The notes below the pieces were generated by a model that saw only the letters and a list, made by a program, of their open reading frames with translations, searched no databases and had not been told where the DNA came from. A stretch of 64,000 nucleotides of DNA. Source: Kibdelosporangium philippinense. Lineage in GTDB: Bacteria > Actinomycetota > Actinomycetes > Mycobacteriales > Pseudonocardiaceae. A program made the translations under genes and the position numbers. Numbering within the stretch: the stretch's first letter is position 1; the number at the start of each line of letters is the position of its first letter. Below, in pieces: positions 16,616 to 26,475 of the stretch. The stretch is from positions 1,674,001 to 1,738,000 of the forward strand of contig NZ_JAJVCN010000001.1 of the NCBI RefSeq assembly GCF_021390435.2, given 5' to 3'.

Positions 16616-17061
16616 AAGGGCTGCTCAAAGGCCTTGTGGTCACGCTGCGGACGATGACGCGCCGATCGGTAACCCGGCAGTACCCCGAGGCCAAACCCGA
16701 ACTGCCGCCGCGCAGCCGGGGCGTGATCGGGCTGCTTGCGGAGAACTGCACGTCCTGCATGCTCTGCGCGCGCGAATGCCCGGACTGGTGCATCTACATC
16801 GAATCGCACAAGGAAACACTGCCAGCGCAGGTCGAAGGCGGCCGCGAACGCAGCCGCAACGTGCTCGACCGGTTCGCGATCGACTTCTCGCTGTGCATGT
16901 ACTGCGGGATCTGCATCGAAGCGTGCCCGTTCGACGCGTTGTTCTGGTCGCCGGAGTTCGAGTACGCCGAGCACGAGATCGGATCGCTGACCCACGAGAT
17001 GGACCTGTTGGGCCACTGGATGCGGACGGTGCCGCCACCGCCGGAAATCGAGCAGGCATGA
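16612..17061 (+). CDS. nuoI: NADH-quinone oxidoreductase subunit I
   Basis: 149 residues, peripheral-arm subunit with two [4Fe-4S] ferredoxin motifs: [15 protein letters not shown] (the last Cys is beyond the motif) and [12 protein letters not shown]. It forwards electrons to the N2 cluster in NuoB. Since the NADH module is not encoded here, NuoI is a plausible entry point for electrons from a ferredoxin, as in 11-subunit enzymes. I took the ATG at 16612, which overlaps the nuoH stop. Confidence 0.95.
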   Translation: MKGLLKGLVVTLRTMTRRSVTRQYPEAKPELPPRSRGVIGLLAENCTSCMLCARECPDWCIYIESHKETLPAQVEGGRERSRNVLDRFAIDFSLCMYCGICIEACPFDALFWSPEFEYAEHEIGSLTHEMDLLGHWMRTVPPPPEIEQA

Positions 17062-17582
17062 CCGCCGCGGAGATCGTCTTCGTGCTGCTCGGCGTGGTCG
17101 CCTTGGGCTCGGCTGTGCTTGTCGTGACCACGAAACAGATTGTCCGTGCGGCGCTCTATCTTGTGGTGAGTTTCGGTGCCATAGCAGCGTGCTTTCTCGT
17201 GCTCACAGCGGAATTGGTCGCGTGGGTGCAGGTGCTGATCTACGTCGGCGCGGTCGTTGTGTTGCTGCTCTTCGGGATCATGCTCACGCGAGCGCCGATC
17301 GGCCCGTCGTCCGATTTGGACAGCCGGAACAAGCCTGCCGCGATCGCGGTCGCCGTGGCCACGGCAGGAGTGCTGGTGACGGTCCTGGTCAGCGGTTTCA
17401 AGGATGCGTATTTCGACGTGGGGGAGCAGACCGCCGGGTCGGCCAGCTCGATCGGAGCGGGCATCTTCCGGTACTGGGTGCTGCCGTTCGAAGTGCTGTC
17501 GGTGCTGCTGCTCGCCGCGTTGGTCGGCGCCATTGTCTTGTCCCGCACGGACATCGGGCCGCCGAAGGACGGTGATGCCTGA
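17058..17582 (+). CDS. nuoJ: NADH-quinone oxidoreductase subunit J
   Basis: 174 residues, five membrane helices. The third helix ([21 protein letters not shown]) with its pi-bulge glycine/tyrosine region is the family signature. It takes part in coupling redox chemistry to proton movement. The last quarter ([22 protein letters not shown]) is the final helix. The gene overlaps nuoI by 4 bp, and its stop codon shares one base with the nuoK ATG. Confidence 0.94.
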   Translation: MTAAEIVFVLLGVVALGSAVLVVTTKQIVRAALYLVVSFGAIAACFLVLTAELVAWVQVLIYVGAVVVLLLFGIMLTRAPIGPSSDLDSRNKPAAIAVAVATAGVLVTVLVSGFKDAYFDVGEQTAGSASSIGAGIFRYWVLPFEVLSVLLLAALVGAIVLSRTDIGPPKDGDA

Positions 17583-17896
17583 TGCACGTCCTCTACCCGG
17601 CGGTGTTGTCGGCGCTGCTGTTCTCGATCGGCATCTACGGCGTGCTGGCCAGGCGTAACGCGATCCTGGTCCTGATGTCGGTCGAGCTGATGCTCAACGC
17701 CGTCAACCTCAACCTGGTCGCGTTCGACGTCTGGCTGGCCGACAAGCTGGGCTCCGGGCAGATCCTGACGCTGTTCGTGATCGTCATCGCGGCCGCGGAA
17801 GTCGGCCTCGGCCTGGCGATCATCCTGCAGGTCTTCCGCAACCGCGCGACGATCTCGGTCGACGCGCTGACCGAACTCGCCGAGGACAAGCAATGA
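17582..17896 (+). CDS. nuoK: NADH-quinone oxidoreductase subunit K
   Basis: 104 residues, three membrane helices. [19 protein letters not shown] carries the conserved glutamate of the proton path, and [18 protein letters not shown] the second buried acidic residue. It is an antiporter-like small membrane subunit. The start at 17582 uses the last base of nuoJ, and the end overlaps nuoL by 4 bp. Confidence 0.95.
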   Translation: MHVLYPAVLSALLFSIGIYGVLARRNAILVLMSVELMLNAVNLNLVAFDVWLADKLGSGQILTLFVIVIAAAEVGLGLAIILQVFRNRATISVDALTELAEDKQ

Positions 17897-19575
17897 TCGC
17901 GCTTCTGGCCATCCTCGGCACCGCCCTCAGCGCGGTCGGCGCGATCCTCCTCGCTTTCGTCGAGCCGTTCGAGACTTATGCGCTGCTCACGCCGACCGGG
18001 ACCATCCCGATCACGGTGGGCCTGCGGGTGGACGAGCTGTCGTCGACCGTGGCGGTGATGGTCACCATGGTCGCGCTGGCCATCCAGATTTACTCGGTCG
18101 GGTACATGAAGCACGACGTGCGGTATCCGACGTTCGCGACACTGGTCGGGCTGTTCACGCTCGCGATGCTGACCGTGGTTCTGTCGGCCGACCTGATCAT
18201 GCTGTACGTCGGCTGGGAGATCATGGGCGTCTGCTCGTACTTCCTGATCGGCCATCACTGGGAGAAACCGTCAGCGTCGGCGGCCGCGATCAAGTCGTTC
18301 CTGATGACCAGGTTCGGTGACGTCGGTTTCTTGTTCGGGATCTTCGTATTGGGCGTCGCGGCCGGGTCGTTCCGGATCACGGACGTGATCGCGGCGGTCC
18401 CGACCATGTCCTCGGGCACTGTGTTGACTGCGGCACTGTTGTTGCTGGTCGGGGTCGTGGGCAAGGCGGCACAGTTCCCGTTGCACAGCTGGTTGCCGGA
18501 CGCGATGGCTGGTCCTGCACCCGTCAGCGCGCTGATTCACGCGGCGACGATGGTCGCGGCGGGTGCTTACGTGGTGGCGCTGTTGTATCCGGTGTTTCTC
18601 GCGGCCCCGCTGGCGCTGGACGTCCTTGCGGTGATCGCGGTGATTTCCATGCTTGGTGCGGCTTTGGCGGCATTGGTCACGGATGATCTCAAGCGGGTGC
18701 TGGCGTATTCGACGATCAGCCAGCTGAGCGTGATGTTCGCGGCTCTGGCGGTCGGCGGCCGGACCCAGGCGATCGCGCACCTGTTGTCCCACGCGGCTTT
18801 CAAGGCCTTGCTCTTCCTTTGTGCGGGTGCCGTGATTGTCGCTGTGGGCAGCAATCTGACGTCGGACATGGGTGGGCTTCGTCGGCGGATGCCGTTGTCG
18901 TTCCTGACAATGACCGTTGGTTTCGCCGCGCTTGCCGGGATACCTCCAACGGTCGGGTTTTTCAGCAAGGACGCGGTGATCGCCGCGGCTGAGCACGCGC
19001 CGAACTGGTTGGTGTTCATCGGGTTGTTGCTGACCGTCGGGTTGACGGCGGCGTACACGACTCGGGCCTGGTTGCGGACCTTCTTCGGGGCGGGTCCCGA
19101 TGTCCGCGAGGTCTCCAAGATCATGACCATTCCGTTGACACTGCTGGCTTTGGTGGCTTTGCTGCTTGGTTTCGTCGGACTGTGGTTCGAGTCTTTGCGG
19201 CCAGAATTGCTCAGCGCGGTGCTGTCGTTGGTGCTGGCCGCTCTTGGTGTCCTTGGGGTGTTCCTGATCTGGCGGGGTGACCCTGCTCAGGATCCCGCGG
19301 ACTCGCTTGGCCGGTTGCGTGGCGTGTTCGGTTCCGCGTTCGGTACCGACACGTTGTACGAGCGAACGGTTGCTCGGGGCGTGATGCGGCTCGCCAACGA
19401 GGTTGTCCGCGTGGACGATTCCGTTGTCGGGAAGTCGGTTCGAGGGACCGGGCTCGGGGCACGGGCGCTTGGCGGTGTGCTTCGGCGGACCCAGAACGGA
19501 AATCCCCAGTTCTACGTGACCGCCGTGCTTGCTGGCGTTGTGGTGATTGCGGTGGGGGTGGTGATCCTGCAATGA
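17893..19575 (+). CDS. nuoL: NADH-quinone oxidoreductase subunit L
   Basis: 560 residues, the distal Mrp-antiporter-like proton-pumping subunit. [54 protein letters not shown] and the [11 protein letters not shown] region carry the key Glu, Lys and His residues. The C-terminal lateral amphipathic helix and final membrane span are present. The protein is somewhat short for the family, mainly in the N-terminal and C-terminal stretches. Overlaps nuoK and nuoM by 4 bp. Confidence 0.95.
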   Translation: MIALLAILGTALSAVGAILLAFVEPFETYALLTPTGTIPITVGLRVDELSSTVAVMVTMVALAIQIYSVGYMKHDVRYPTFATLVGLFTLAMLTVVLSADLIMLYVGWEIMGVCSYFLIGHHWEKPSASAAAIKSFLMTRFGDVGFLFGIFVLGVAAGSFRITDVIAAVPTMSSGTVLTAALLLLVGVVGKAAQFPLHSWLPDAMAGPAPVSALIHAATMVAAGAYVVALLYPVFLAAPLALDVLAVIAVISMLGAALAALVTDDLKRVLAYSTISQLSVMFAALAVGGRTQAIAHLLSHAAFKALLFLCAGAVIVAVGSNLTSDMGGLRRRMPLSFLTMTVGFAALAGIPPTVGFFSKDAVIAAAEHAPNWLVFIGLLLTVGLTAAYTTRAWLRTFFGAGPDVREVSKIMTIPLTLLALVALLLGFVGLWFESLRPELLSAVLSLVLAALGVLGVFLIWRGDPAQDPADSLGRLRGVFGSAFGTDTLYERTVARGVMRLANEVVRVDDSVVGKSVRGTGLGARALGGVLRRTQNGNPQFYVTAVLAGVVVIAVGVVILQ

Positions 19576-21038
19576 ACGTGTTGTTGCTCGCTGTCCCACT
19601 GGCCGGTTGCCTTCTCGTGCTGTGGCTGCGCCACCTGGCTGTGGGTGTCGTGGTCACGGGCATCACTTTCGCCGTCTCGGTGGTGATCGCGTTCTCGGTC
19701 GACTACGCGCGGCCAGGCATGCAGCTGGAGACGGATCTGCCGTGGATTCCGCCGCTCGGGTTGCGGTTTCACCTTGGGGTTGACGGTGTTTCCGTTCCGT
19801 TGATCGTGCTTACTTCCTTGCTGTGCTTCTTGAGCATGATCTATCTGGTTCGGCGTGTGCCTGAGCGGGCGCATTCGTTCATGTCCCTGTTGTTGCTGAC
19901 CGAGGTCGGCATGCTCGGCACGTTCGTCGCACTGGATCTGTTGTTGTTCTTCGTGTTCTTCGAAGTCGTGCTGATCCCGATGTACGCGCTGATCGCGGGC
20001 TGGGGCGGGGCTTCGCGTGGGCCCGCGGCCCGGCAGTTCATCCTCTACACGTTGCTTGGTTCCGGTGTCCTGCTGGTGGGCCTGCTCGTGATCTACGGCC
20101 ATACGTCCACTTTGAACATGGTGGAACTGGCCGCGCAGGATGGCTCGGGCATGAGCCGCGCGGTCCAGGTGATCGCGTTCATCCTGGTCGCGGGCGGGCT
20201 GGCGGTGAAGGTGCCGATGTGGCCGCTGCACACCTGGCTGCCGGACGCGCACAGCGAAGCACCGACGGTCGGATCTGTGCTGCTGGCCGGGGTTTTGCTC
20301 AAGATGGGGACGTACGGCCTGATCCGGATCGCGGTGCCGATCTTGCCGGATGGCGCACTGGCTGTGGCTCCCTTCCTTGGGGCGTTCGGCGTGATCGGGA
20401 TCGTGTACGCGGCGCTGGCGTGTCTCGCTCAGCGGAACCTCAAGCGGCTGATCGCGTTTTCGAGCGTCGGGCACATGGGATTCGTGCTGCTGGGGATCTC
20501 GACGTTGACTCCTGCTGGCATCAACGCGGCCCTGTTCGCCAACATCGCGCACGGATTGATCACGGGCCTGCTGTTCTTCCTGGTCGGCGGAATGGCGGAA
20601 CGTTTCGGCAGCACGGATATGGCTCAGATCGGCGGTGGGACGCTGACGTTGGCGCCTCGGCTGAGCGTCCTGTTGATCATTGCTTCGGTGGCCAGCTTCG
20701 GCTTGCCGGGCTTGGCTGGGTTCTGGGGCGAGATGCTGGCGATGCTGGCCGCCTTCGACCCGGCACCGGGGCTCAATCGCGGCCTCTACCTGGTCTTCAT
20801 GGTGGTCGCGGGGATCGGGGCCGTGCTGACGGCCGCCTATTTCCTTGTCATGTTGCGCGAGGTCGCTCAGGGGACGTTCGCGGCATGGCGACGTGACCAG
20901 GGGATCCTCGATGTGACGCGGGTGGAGTGGGCGGCGTGGACGCCGCTGGTGGTACTGGTGTTCGTGGTCGGGATCTGGCCGGGGCTCGTGCTCGGGCCAA
21001 CCGCCGAGGCCGTCGGGTTCTACCTGGGAGGGCTGTGA
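19572..21038 (+). CDS. nuoM: NADH-quinone oxidoreductase subunit M
   Basis: 488 residues, about 14 membrane helices, second antiporter-like subunit. FFVFFEVVLIPMYALI holds the conserved glutamate, VKVPMWPLHTWLPDAHSEAPTVGSVLLAGVLLKMGTYG the pumping lysines and RLIAFSSVGHMG a later signature. The start overlaps nuoL by 4 bp; the stop TGA shares its last base with the ATG of nuoN. Confidence 0.96.
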   Translation: MNVLLLAVPLAGCLLVLWLRHLAVGVVVTGITFAVSVVIAFSVDYARPGMQLETDLPWIPPLGLRFHLGVDGVSVPLIVLTSLLCFLSMIYLVRRVPERAHSFMSLLLLTEVGMLGTFVALDLLLFFVFFEVVLIPMYALIAGWGGASRGPAARQFILYTLLGSGVLLVGLLVIYGHTSTLNMVELAAQDGSGMSRAVQVIAFILVAGGLAVKVPMWPLHTWLPDAHSEAPTVGSVLLAGVLLKMGTYGLIRIAVPILPDGALAVAPFLGAFGVIGIVYAALACLAQRNLKRLIAFSSVGHMGFVLLGISTLTPAGINAALFANIAHGLITGLLFFLVGGMAERFGSTDMAQIGGGTLTLAPRLSVLLIIASVASFGLPGLAGFWGEMLAMLAAFDPAPGLNRGLYLVFMVVAGIGAVLTAAYFLVMLREVAQGTFAAWRRDQGILDVTRVEWAAWTPLVVLVFVVGIWPGLVLGPTAEAVGFYLGGL

Positions 21039-22462
21039 TGGTCCAGACGGTCGACTACTTGGCGATCGCGCCGCCCCTGATTCTGGCTTTGTTCGGCTTG
21101 GCGGCTTTGTTCGTGCGCTATGCGGGTTTCGTGGGTCTGATCCTTGCCGGTGCCTTCGAGGTTGTGTTGTTGTTCAGCGCTCCACGTCGGACGTTCTGTG
21201 TGGACAGTTCATGCTCCTTTGTGGTCGACGATTTCACGCTGCTGTTCCAGACCGTGACGTTGATCGCGGGGCTCGTGGTGCTGTTGACGGCTCACGTGGA
21301 GATCCGAGACACCAGGTTGCCAGCGGGGGAGTTCCACTTTCTGACCCTGGCGGCGATGGCGGGTGCGTTGACTCTGGCCGCGGGCCGGGACCTCGTGACT
21401 TTGTTGGTGTCATTGGAGGTTGTTTCGCTGCCTCTGTTCGCGCTGGTGGCGTTGCGGCGCTATGACGGCCGGTCGTCCGAGGCTGGCGTGAAGATGTTCT
21501 TGGTATCCGTAGTGTCGACGGCTGTGATGTTGTTCGGTATCAGCCTGGTTTACGGCGCCACGGGATCGCTTTTCCTTGACCGCATCGGGGCAGTGCTGGC
21601 CACACCGTCTCCTTTGGAGTCCGTCGCCGGTGTTGGCGTGGTTCTCGTCTTGGTCGGCTTCGGGTTCAAGGTGTCCGCGGTTCCGTTCCACTTCTGGGCG
21701 CCGGACACCTATCAGGGTTCGCCGGTCGCGGTGGCCGCATTCTTGTCCGTGATCTCGAAGGCTGCCGGTTTCGCTGGCCTGGCTCTGGTCCTGAGTATCG
21801 CTTTTGGACCGTTGGCTTCGGTGTGGGGCCCGTTGGTCGCCGTGCTCGCCGCTGTGTCGATGACCGTGGGCAATCTGGTCGCGTTGCGCCAGAAGACCGC
21901 GATGCGACTGTTGGCCTGGTCCTCCATCGCGCAGGCCGGATACATGCTCGCGCCGCTGGGCGCGGCCGGTGGCGGTGCGCCTCTGGACGGTCTGGTCGCG
22001 GCCACAATTGGCTATGTCGCCATCTACGCCCTGATGAACATCGGCGTGTTCGCGGTGATATCGGTCGTCGGGTGGATCGGCGAGCATGGGGGAGGGACGC
22101 TTGACTCGTACCGTGGCCTAGCTCGCACGCACCCACTGACAGCCGTGGCGCTGGCGTTTTTCCTGGCATGCCTAGCCGGTCTACCACCAGGACTCGCCGG
22201 ACTGTTCGCCAAAATCGTGGTATTCCAGGGAACGATCCTCGGCGGTTACGGCTGGCTCGCCGTGATCATGGCGGTGAACACAGTGATCGGCCTCTTCTAC
22301 TACCTATCCTGGGCCACCCGCCTGTTCGCCCCTTTGCCGGAAGGAGCAGCTTTCGACCGCATCGCCCGCCCCGTCGGCGCCGCGATAGGAGTTGCCGCAG
22401 CAGGGACCGTACTCATGTCCGTGGCACCGCAGCTCGTCCTCGGCATCTCTCTCGGAGGCTGA
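21038..22462 (+). CDS. nuoN: NADH-quinone oxidoreductase subunit N
   Basis: 474 residues, third antiporter-like membrane subunit. LLVSLEVVSLPLFALVALRR carries the conserved glutamate and VSAVPFHFWAPDTYQGSPVAVAAFLSVISKAAG is diagnostic. I took the ATG at 21038, which overlaps the nuoM stop. It ends the operon; a cold-shock-like small gene starts 2 bp after the stop and is likely on the same transcript. Confidence 0.95.
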   Translation: MVQTVDYLAIAPPLILALFGLAALFVRYAGFVGLILAGAFEVVLLFSAPRRTFCVDSSCSFVVDDFTLLFQTVTLIAGLVVLLTAHVEIRDTRLPAGEFHFLTLAAMAGALTLAAGRDLVTLLVSLEVVSLPLFALVALRRYDGRSSEAGVKMFLVSVVSTAVMLFGISLVYGATGSLFLDRIGAVLATPSPLESVAGVGVVLVLVGFGFKVSAVPFHFWAPDTYQGSPVAVAAFLSVISKAAGFAGLALVLSIAFGPLASVWGPLVAVLAAVSMTVGNLVALRQKTAMRLLAWSSIAQAGYMLAPLGAAGGGAPLDGLVAATIGYVAIYALMNIGVFAVISVVGWIGEHGGGTLDSYRGLARTHPLTAVALAFFLACLAGLPPGLAGLFAKIVVFQGTILGGYGWLAVIMAVNTVIGLFYYLSWATRLFAPLPEGAAFDRIARPVGAAIGVAAAGTVLMSVAPQLVLGISLGG

Positions 22463-22463
22463 A

Positions 22464-22664
22464 ATGCAAGCAACCGTCGCCACCTACTCACCCGAAACCC
22501 GCAGCGGCACAGTTTTGCTGGACGACGGCCGCCAGCTTTCGTTCGACGCCAACGCCTTCGACCGCAGCGGCCTGCGAATGCTCCGGCTCGGTCAACGAGT
22601 AGTCATGCGCGTCGTCGACGACCATGTCGAAGCCATCAACCACATCGCCCTTCCGCTGGACTGA
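22464..22664 (+). CDS. Small cold-shock-like protein
   Basis: 66 residues: MQATVATYSPETRSGTVLLD, then DGRQLSFDANAF and LRLGQRVVMRVVDDHVEAI. The pattern resembles the divergent actinobacterial CspA-like OB-fold proteins, though the classical RNP1/RNP2 aromatic residues are not evident. GGAGGCTGAA precedes the ATG. It begins 2 bp after nuoN, so its expression is probably tied to the complex I operon. The stop is directly followed by a palindromic repeat. Confidence 0.7.
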   Translation: MQATVATYSPETRSGTVLLDDGRQLSFDANAFDRSGLRMLRLGQRVVMRVVDDHVEAINHIALPLD

Positions 22665-22712
22665 CCTCGTGAGTGGTTAGACGGGTTAGAACGCGCGTAA
22701 CCACTCACGAGG
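22665..22712. terminator. Palindromic dispersed repeat, copy 2
   Basis: CCTCGTGAGTGGTTA and TAACCACTCACGAGG frame an inner region with GTTAGAAC at the tip. The middle stem of this copy is imperfect. It starts on the base after the cold-shock gene stop, and its right arm supplies the TGA stop of the convergent vapC-like gene. It probably works as a bidirectional terminator. Confidence 0.85.
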
Positions 22713-23157
22713 GGCTTATCAGATCCAGTTTGGGAAAGTACGTTCGGAAACGCTCAGTGTCCCGAGTGAGCAGCCTGTAGTTGTTGACCGCGGCGTGTGC
22801 GCCGATATAGAAGTCAGGCAGAGGCGAACGTCGGGCGCCGCCGCGTCTGCGGTATGCCACAAAGGCCCGTGATGCGAGAAACCCTGCTTGGTAGGGGAGG
22901 GGCTCGCGAGCGAAGTCCGTCGCGGGAAGCGCCTCGTCGAGGTCTTCGATCGTGTCGAAGCCCGCCGAAACCTCGGCGTAGATGATCGGATTGATAGCGA
23001 GGTCGCCTTCGTCCCTCGCCGTCGCGATGGCTTCCTCAGCCCAATCAGCCCACTGTGGATCGTCGGTGAGTACGTCAAGCAGGACACAGGTGTCGACCAT
23101 CGTCACGGTCGTGCCATTGCCGGGAGCGACCACCTGAAAACGTCGCTCAGTCACCAC
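22705..23157 (-). CDS. vapC: PIN-domain ribonuclease toxin, VapC family
   Basis: 150 residues from a GTG at 23157 (a second GTG follows at once). VDTCVLLDVLTDDP holds the first acidic residue, INPIIYAEV the second and PLPDFYIGAHAAVNNYRLLTRD the third and fourth, giving a complete PIN active site that cleaves RNA. The start overlaps the antitoxin stop, as in many vapBC pairs. The last three codons and stop lie in or next to a palindromic repeat, so the repeat may have reshaped the C-terminus. Confidence 0.88.
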   Translation of the reverse strand: MVTERRFQVVAPGNGTTVTMVDTCVLLDVLTDDPQWADWAEEAIATARDEGDLAINPIIYAEVSAGFDTIEDLDEALPATDFAREPLPYQAGFLASRAFVAYRRRGGARRSPLPDFYIGAHAAVNNYRLLTRDTERFRTYFPKLDLISPS

Positions 23158-23374
23158 GAAGGAGTTCCATCAGCTCGTCGGTACTCATCTTGGTCGTCGC
23201 CCGTCCTCGCATTCCTTGTGCGAGGCGACGGCCGCGTGTTTGACCACCTTGGATGCGGACGATCCGGAGACTGGTGCCGTCTTCGACGACTTCAACCTCG
23301 TCGCCTTCGCGGAGGTGATACTTCTCCCGGAGCGCGGCAGGGATCGTGACCTGGCCTTTGCTGTTGAGCCGCAT
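23147..23374 (-). CDS. vapB: AbrB/MazE-type antitoxin of the VapBC pair
   Basis: 75 residues. MRLNSKGQVTIPAALREKYH plus EGDEVEVVEDGTSLRIV is a swapped-hairpin AbrB DNA-binding domain; the rest (MSTDELMELLRGD) is the toxin-binding tail. I took the ATG at 23374, with GGAGG upstream. An AATACGTCTACCACGTATT inverted repeat at about 23397-23415 upstream of the gene is a likely autoregulatory site. It overlaps vapC by 11 bp. Confidence 0.88.
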   Translation of the reverse strand: MRLNSKGQVTIPAALREKYHLREGDEVEVVEDGTSLRIVRIQGGQTRGRRLAQGMRGRATTKMSTDELMELLRGD

Positions 23375-23451
23375 GGTGACCTCCTCCGCGACACGTAATA
23401 CGTCTACCACGTATTACACCCTATCCGCAGCTTGGTTGTCGAGGCCGCAGG

Positions 23452-23497
23452 TCGTGAGTGTTTTGGCCGGTTAGAACCGGCCAAAACACTCACGAGG
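23452..23497. terminator. Palindromic dispersed repeat, copy 3 (variant stem)
   Basis: TCGTGAGTGTTTTGGCCGG and its exact complement flank the same TTAGAA tip as the other copies. Only the stem interior differs (TTTTGGCCGG in place of GTTATGCGCG), on both sides at once, so pairing is kept. It lies just downstream of the subtilase gene and upstream of the vapB promoter. Confidence 0.85.
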
Positions 23498-23502
23498 GTT
23501 GA

Positions 23503-24846
23503 TCAGGCGGCGGCTACGCTTGCGCGAGCGTCGAGCAAGCCGATCCCGCATCCGCCGACGCAGCTACCGGGCATGGCCCGAGCCCGGAGTGCGGTCTGTA
23601 CCTGAGCGGGCGTCAACTGAGGCAGGCCCGCGGCGAGCTTCTTGTGCTGCATCAGCGCAACCGTGCCCGCGACGTGCGGGGCGGCCATGCTGGTGCCCTG
23701 GTAGAACGCGTACGACTGCGCGCCAGGAACGGTGGTGCCAGCGTTCAGAGTGGACAGAACACCATTCGCAGCCGCAGGTGCGGTCTCCCCGCCAGGAGCG
23801 GTGATTTCCACGGTCGCGCCGAAGTTGGAGTACACGGCACGGTTGCCCTGGCGGTCGCTGGCGGCGACGGTGATCACGCCGGCGCAGTTGGCCGGGGTGG
23901 AGTTGGCGGCGTTGGCGTTGGCGTTACCCGCGGACACGACGACCGAAGAACCGCGGTTGCGGGCACCGTTGATCGCGGCCTGGAGAGCTGCCGGGCATGC
24001 ACCCGAGCCGCCGAGGCTCAGGTTCAGCACCCGTGCCGGGTTCGCGTTGTTGGGAACACCAGCAACGACACCGCCGGAAGCCCACGTGATGCCGTCGATG
24101 ATGTCAGCGAACGTGCCACCGCAACGACCGAGCACGCGCACCGGAACGATCTGGGCACCCGGCGCGACACCGGCGACGCCAGCAGCGTTGCCACGAACGG
24201 CGGCAATGGTTCCCGATACATGGGTACCGTGCCAACTGCTGTTACGGGCAGCGCTACCGGCACCGCATTCGCCCGCTGCCTGCCAGTCGCCCTGGTCTTG
24301 GGCGTTGGCGTCACGGCCGTTGCCGTCACGGGCGGCGGCCGCGTTGGTGATCATGTCGTAGCCGCCGATGTAACGGGAATTCAGTTCTGTGTGGCTGGTG
24401 CGGCCTGTGTCGATGACTGCCACACGCACGCCCGCTCCGGTCAGGCCGCTGTCCCACGCGGTGTCCACGCGGGCGCCCGCGGCTGCCTCGAAGTAGTGCC
24501 ACTGCTGGGGATACATCGTGTCATTCGGTGTCAGGTCGGCGTACATCTTGCCGTTGACTTCCGCGTACTCGACGTCCGGTCGTGCCTTCAACGACGCCAG
24601 CAAGTTGTTGGTGCCTCTGGCATCCAGTGCCTTGTTCGGTGAAACCAGAACCGCGCCAACTGAAACCTCGCCGACGACGCGCAGGCCTAACGCCTCAGAT
24701 CTAGCTGCGACACCGTCACGGAACTTGACGATGAACTCCGGGGCATCCGAGGACGGTGCCGCGGTTGCCAGCGGCGTGAGTGTCAGCAGGGTCATTGCCG
24801 CGCCAAGGCCTGCGATCGCCAGGCGGCGGGTCAATCCACTCGTCAT
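23503..24846 (-). CDS. Secreted subtilisin-like serine protease (S8 family)
   Basis: 447 residues. Signal peptide about 1-30 ([19 protein letters not shown], cleavage near ATAAPSS). The propeptide spans about 35-105 (EFIVKFRDG ... EYAEVNGKMYADL). The catalytic triad is D146 (VAVIDTG), H206 (HGTHVSG) and S386 (GTSMAAPHVAG), with the oxyanion asparagine in SAGNAN. ATG 24846 has GGGAGA upstream. It is a stand-alone extracellular protease gene, probably nutritional. A palindromic repeat follows the stop. Confidence 0.95.
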   Translation of the reverse strand: MTSGLTRRLAIAGLGAAMTLLTLTPLATAAPSSDAPEFIVKFRDGVAARSEALGLRVVGEVSVGAVLVSPNKALDARGTNNLLASLKARPDVEYAEVNGKMYADLTPNDTMYPQQWHYFEAAAGARVDTAWDSGLTGAGVRVAVIDTGRTSHTELNSRYIGGYDMITNAAAARDGNGRDANAQDQGDWQAAGECGAGSAARNSSWHGTHVSGTIAAVRGNAAGVAGVAPGAQIVPVRVLGRCGGTFADIIDGITWASGGVVAGVPNNANPARVLNLSLGGSGACPAALQAAINGARNRGSSVVVSAGNANANAANSTPANCAGVITVAASDRQGNRAVYSNFGATVEITAPGGETAPAAANGVLSTLNAGTTVPGAQSYAFYQGTSMAAPHVAGTVALMQHKKLAAGLPQLTPAQVQTALRARAMPGSCVGGCGIGLLDARASVAAA

Positions 24847-24951
24847 GTTCTCCCAATCCTTGCCGGTGGAGACGCTTCTTCGTCGTCTCCCGGCACATAG
24901 GACGGTCCTGATCGCCCCCAGATACATATCTGGCAAAAGTAAACTTGCCGG

Positions 24952-25362
24952 GTGATCAACGAAATCCTCGACCGGGTCGTGTCGTGGGCACGCGCCCGTG
25001 TGGACATCGCGGGCGTCCTACTCGTCGGTTCGTACGCCCGCGACGCCGCGAGACCCGACTCTGACGTCGATATTGTGATACTTACCGAAATACCGGACCA
25101 GTACACGGAAGGCTGGTACGACGAGGTCGAAATCGGCCCGCTGACAAGGAATCAAGCCTGGGGGCCGATCACCGAATGGCGGCTGATTAGCTCGTCCGGA
25201 CTAGAGGTCGAATTCGGTGTCGGATCGCCCGACTGGGCCTTGACGGATCCCGTCGACGCGGGCACGAGAAGAGTTGTCGCAGATGGAGCGAGGATCTTGT
25301 ACGACCCGAAAGGCCTGTTGGCCAAGCTACTTGTCGATGTCGCCGACCACAAAGAACATTGA
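24952..25362 (+). CDS. Nucleotidyltransferase-fold protein
   Basis: 136 residues from a [26 protein letters not shown] is the Pol-beta-type GS-x10-DxD motif, placing the protein in the NTP_transf_2 (MNT-like) superfamily. The C-terminal part ([18 protein letters not shown]) fits small stand-alone actinobacterial members. No HEPN partner gene is adjacent, so a toxin-antitoxin role is not supported. Its 3' end overlaps the convergent nuoD end by 36 bp. Confidence 0.75.
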   Translation: MINEILDRVVSWARARVDIAGVLLVGSYARDAARPDSDVDIVILTEIPDQYTEGWYDEVEIGPLTRNQAWGPITEWRLISSSGLEVEFGVGSPDWALTDPVDAGTRRVVADGARILYDPKGLLAKLLVDVADHKEH

Positions 25363-26475
25363 ACCGAGGATCGCGATCATGTCGGCGAGCAGCGCACCCC
25401 GCATCAGCTCGGGAATCGCCTGCACGTTGTTGAACGACGCCGATCGGAGTTTCATCCGCCACGGTGTTTTCTCACCGCGCGACACGAGGTAATACCCGTT
25501 GACGCCCAACGGGTTCTCGGTCCACGCGTACGTCTCGCCCTCGGGGGCTTTGAGAATCTTCGGCGTTCGCACGTTGATCGGGCCGGGTGGCAGTGCCGCC
25601 AGCCGGTCCGCGCACGCCTCGGCGAGGTCAAGCGAGGCGTAGATCTGGTCGACGAGACACTCGAACCGGGCGAGGCAATCGCCCGATGTCCGGGTCACCA
25701 CTGGAATGTCCAATTCGTCATACGCGAGGTACGGCTCATCCCTGCGCAGATCGAAGTCGAGCCCGCTGGCCCGTGCGATCGGACCGGAAACACCGTACGC
25801 GGCAGCACTTTCCCGTGACAGGACGCCGATTCCCTTTGTCCTGGCGTGAAAGATCTCGTTGTCACGGATGAGCCGCTCGATCTCGCGCGAGCCACGGCGA
25901 ACGTCCACGATGGCCTGTCGCACCCGGTCGAGCCAACCAAGCGGTAGGTCTTCCTTCAGGCCGCCGACCCGGTTGAACATGTAGTGCATCCGGCCGCCGG
26001 AAACCTCCTCCATCACCGCCTGGAGGGTCTCGCGCTCGCGGAAAGCGTAGAAAATCGGTGTGATGGCACCGAGTTCGATGGGATACGAACCCGCGAACAT
26101 CAAATGGTTGAGCACCCGATTGAGCTCGGCGAGCAGCATCCGTGCCCACACCGCGCGCACAGGCGGCTCGATCCCGGTCATCCGTTCTACGGCAAGCACG
26201 ACGCCAATTTCGTTGGCGAACGCCGAGAGCCAGTCGTGCCGATTCGCCAGCACGATGATCTGCCGGTAGTCACGGACCTCGAACAGCTTCTCGGCACCGC
26301 GGTGCATATAACCGATGATCGGTTCGACCTCGGAGATCTGCTCGCCGTCAAGACGGAGCCGCAGCCGCAGGACACCGTGGGTCGCCGGGTGCTGTGGCCC
26401 GATGTTCAGCACCATGTCCTCGCCGCCGAGGTGCGTGGCGCCCGAGCCGATCGCGACAGTGCGTTCCGTGCTCAT
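25327..26475 (-). CDS. nuoD: NADH-quinone oxidoreductase subunit D
   Basis: 382 residues of the 49-kDa subunit, which forms the quinone site with NuoB and Nuo[66 protein letters not shown] are all conserved. R59 in HRGAEK corresponds to bovine NDUFS2 Arg85, which NDUFAF7 dimethylates. The gene is about 9 kb from nuoC and on the opposite strand, but the main operon has no other nuoD. The ATG at 26475 overlaps the stop of the NDUFAF7-like methyltransferase gene. Confidence 0.95.
   Translation of the reverse strand: MSTERTVAIGSGATHLGGEDMVLNIGPQHPATHGVLRLRLRLDGEQISEVEPIIGYMHRGAEKLFEVRDYRQIIVLANRHDWLSAFANEIGVVLAVERMTGIEPPVRAVWARMLLAELNRVLNHLMFAGSYPIELGAITPIFYAFRERETLQAVMEEVSGGRMHYMFNRVGGLKEDLPLGWLDRVRQAIVDVRRGSREIERLIRDNEIFHARTKGIGVLSRESAAAYGVSGPIARASGLDFDLRRDEPYLAYDELDIPVVTRTSGDCLARFECLVDQIYASLDLAEACADRLAALPPGPINVRTPKILKAPEGETYAWTENPLGVNGYYLVSRGEKTPWRMKLRSASFNNVQAIPELMRGALLADMIAILGSMFFVVGDIDK

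Noticed and set aside
18271..19599. Minus-strand open frame antisense to nuoL
   Set aside because: Low-complexity Arg/Gln/His-rich translation; nuoL is well supported in the other direction.
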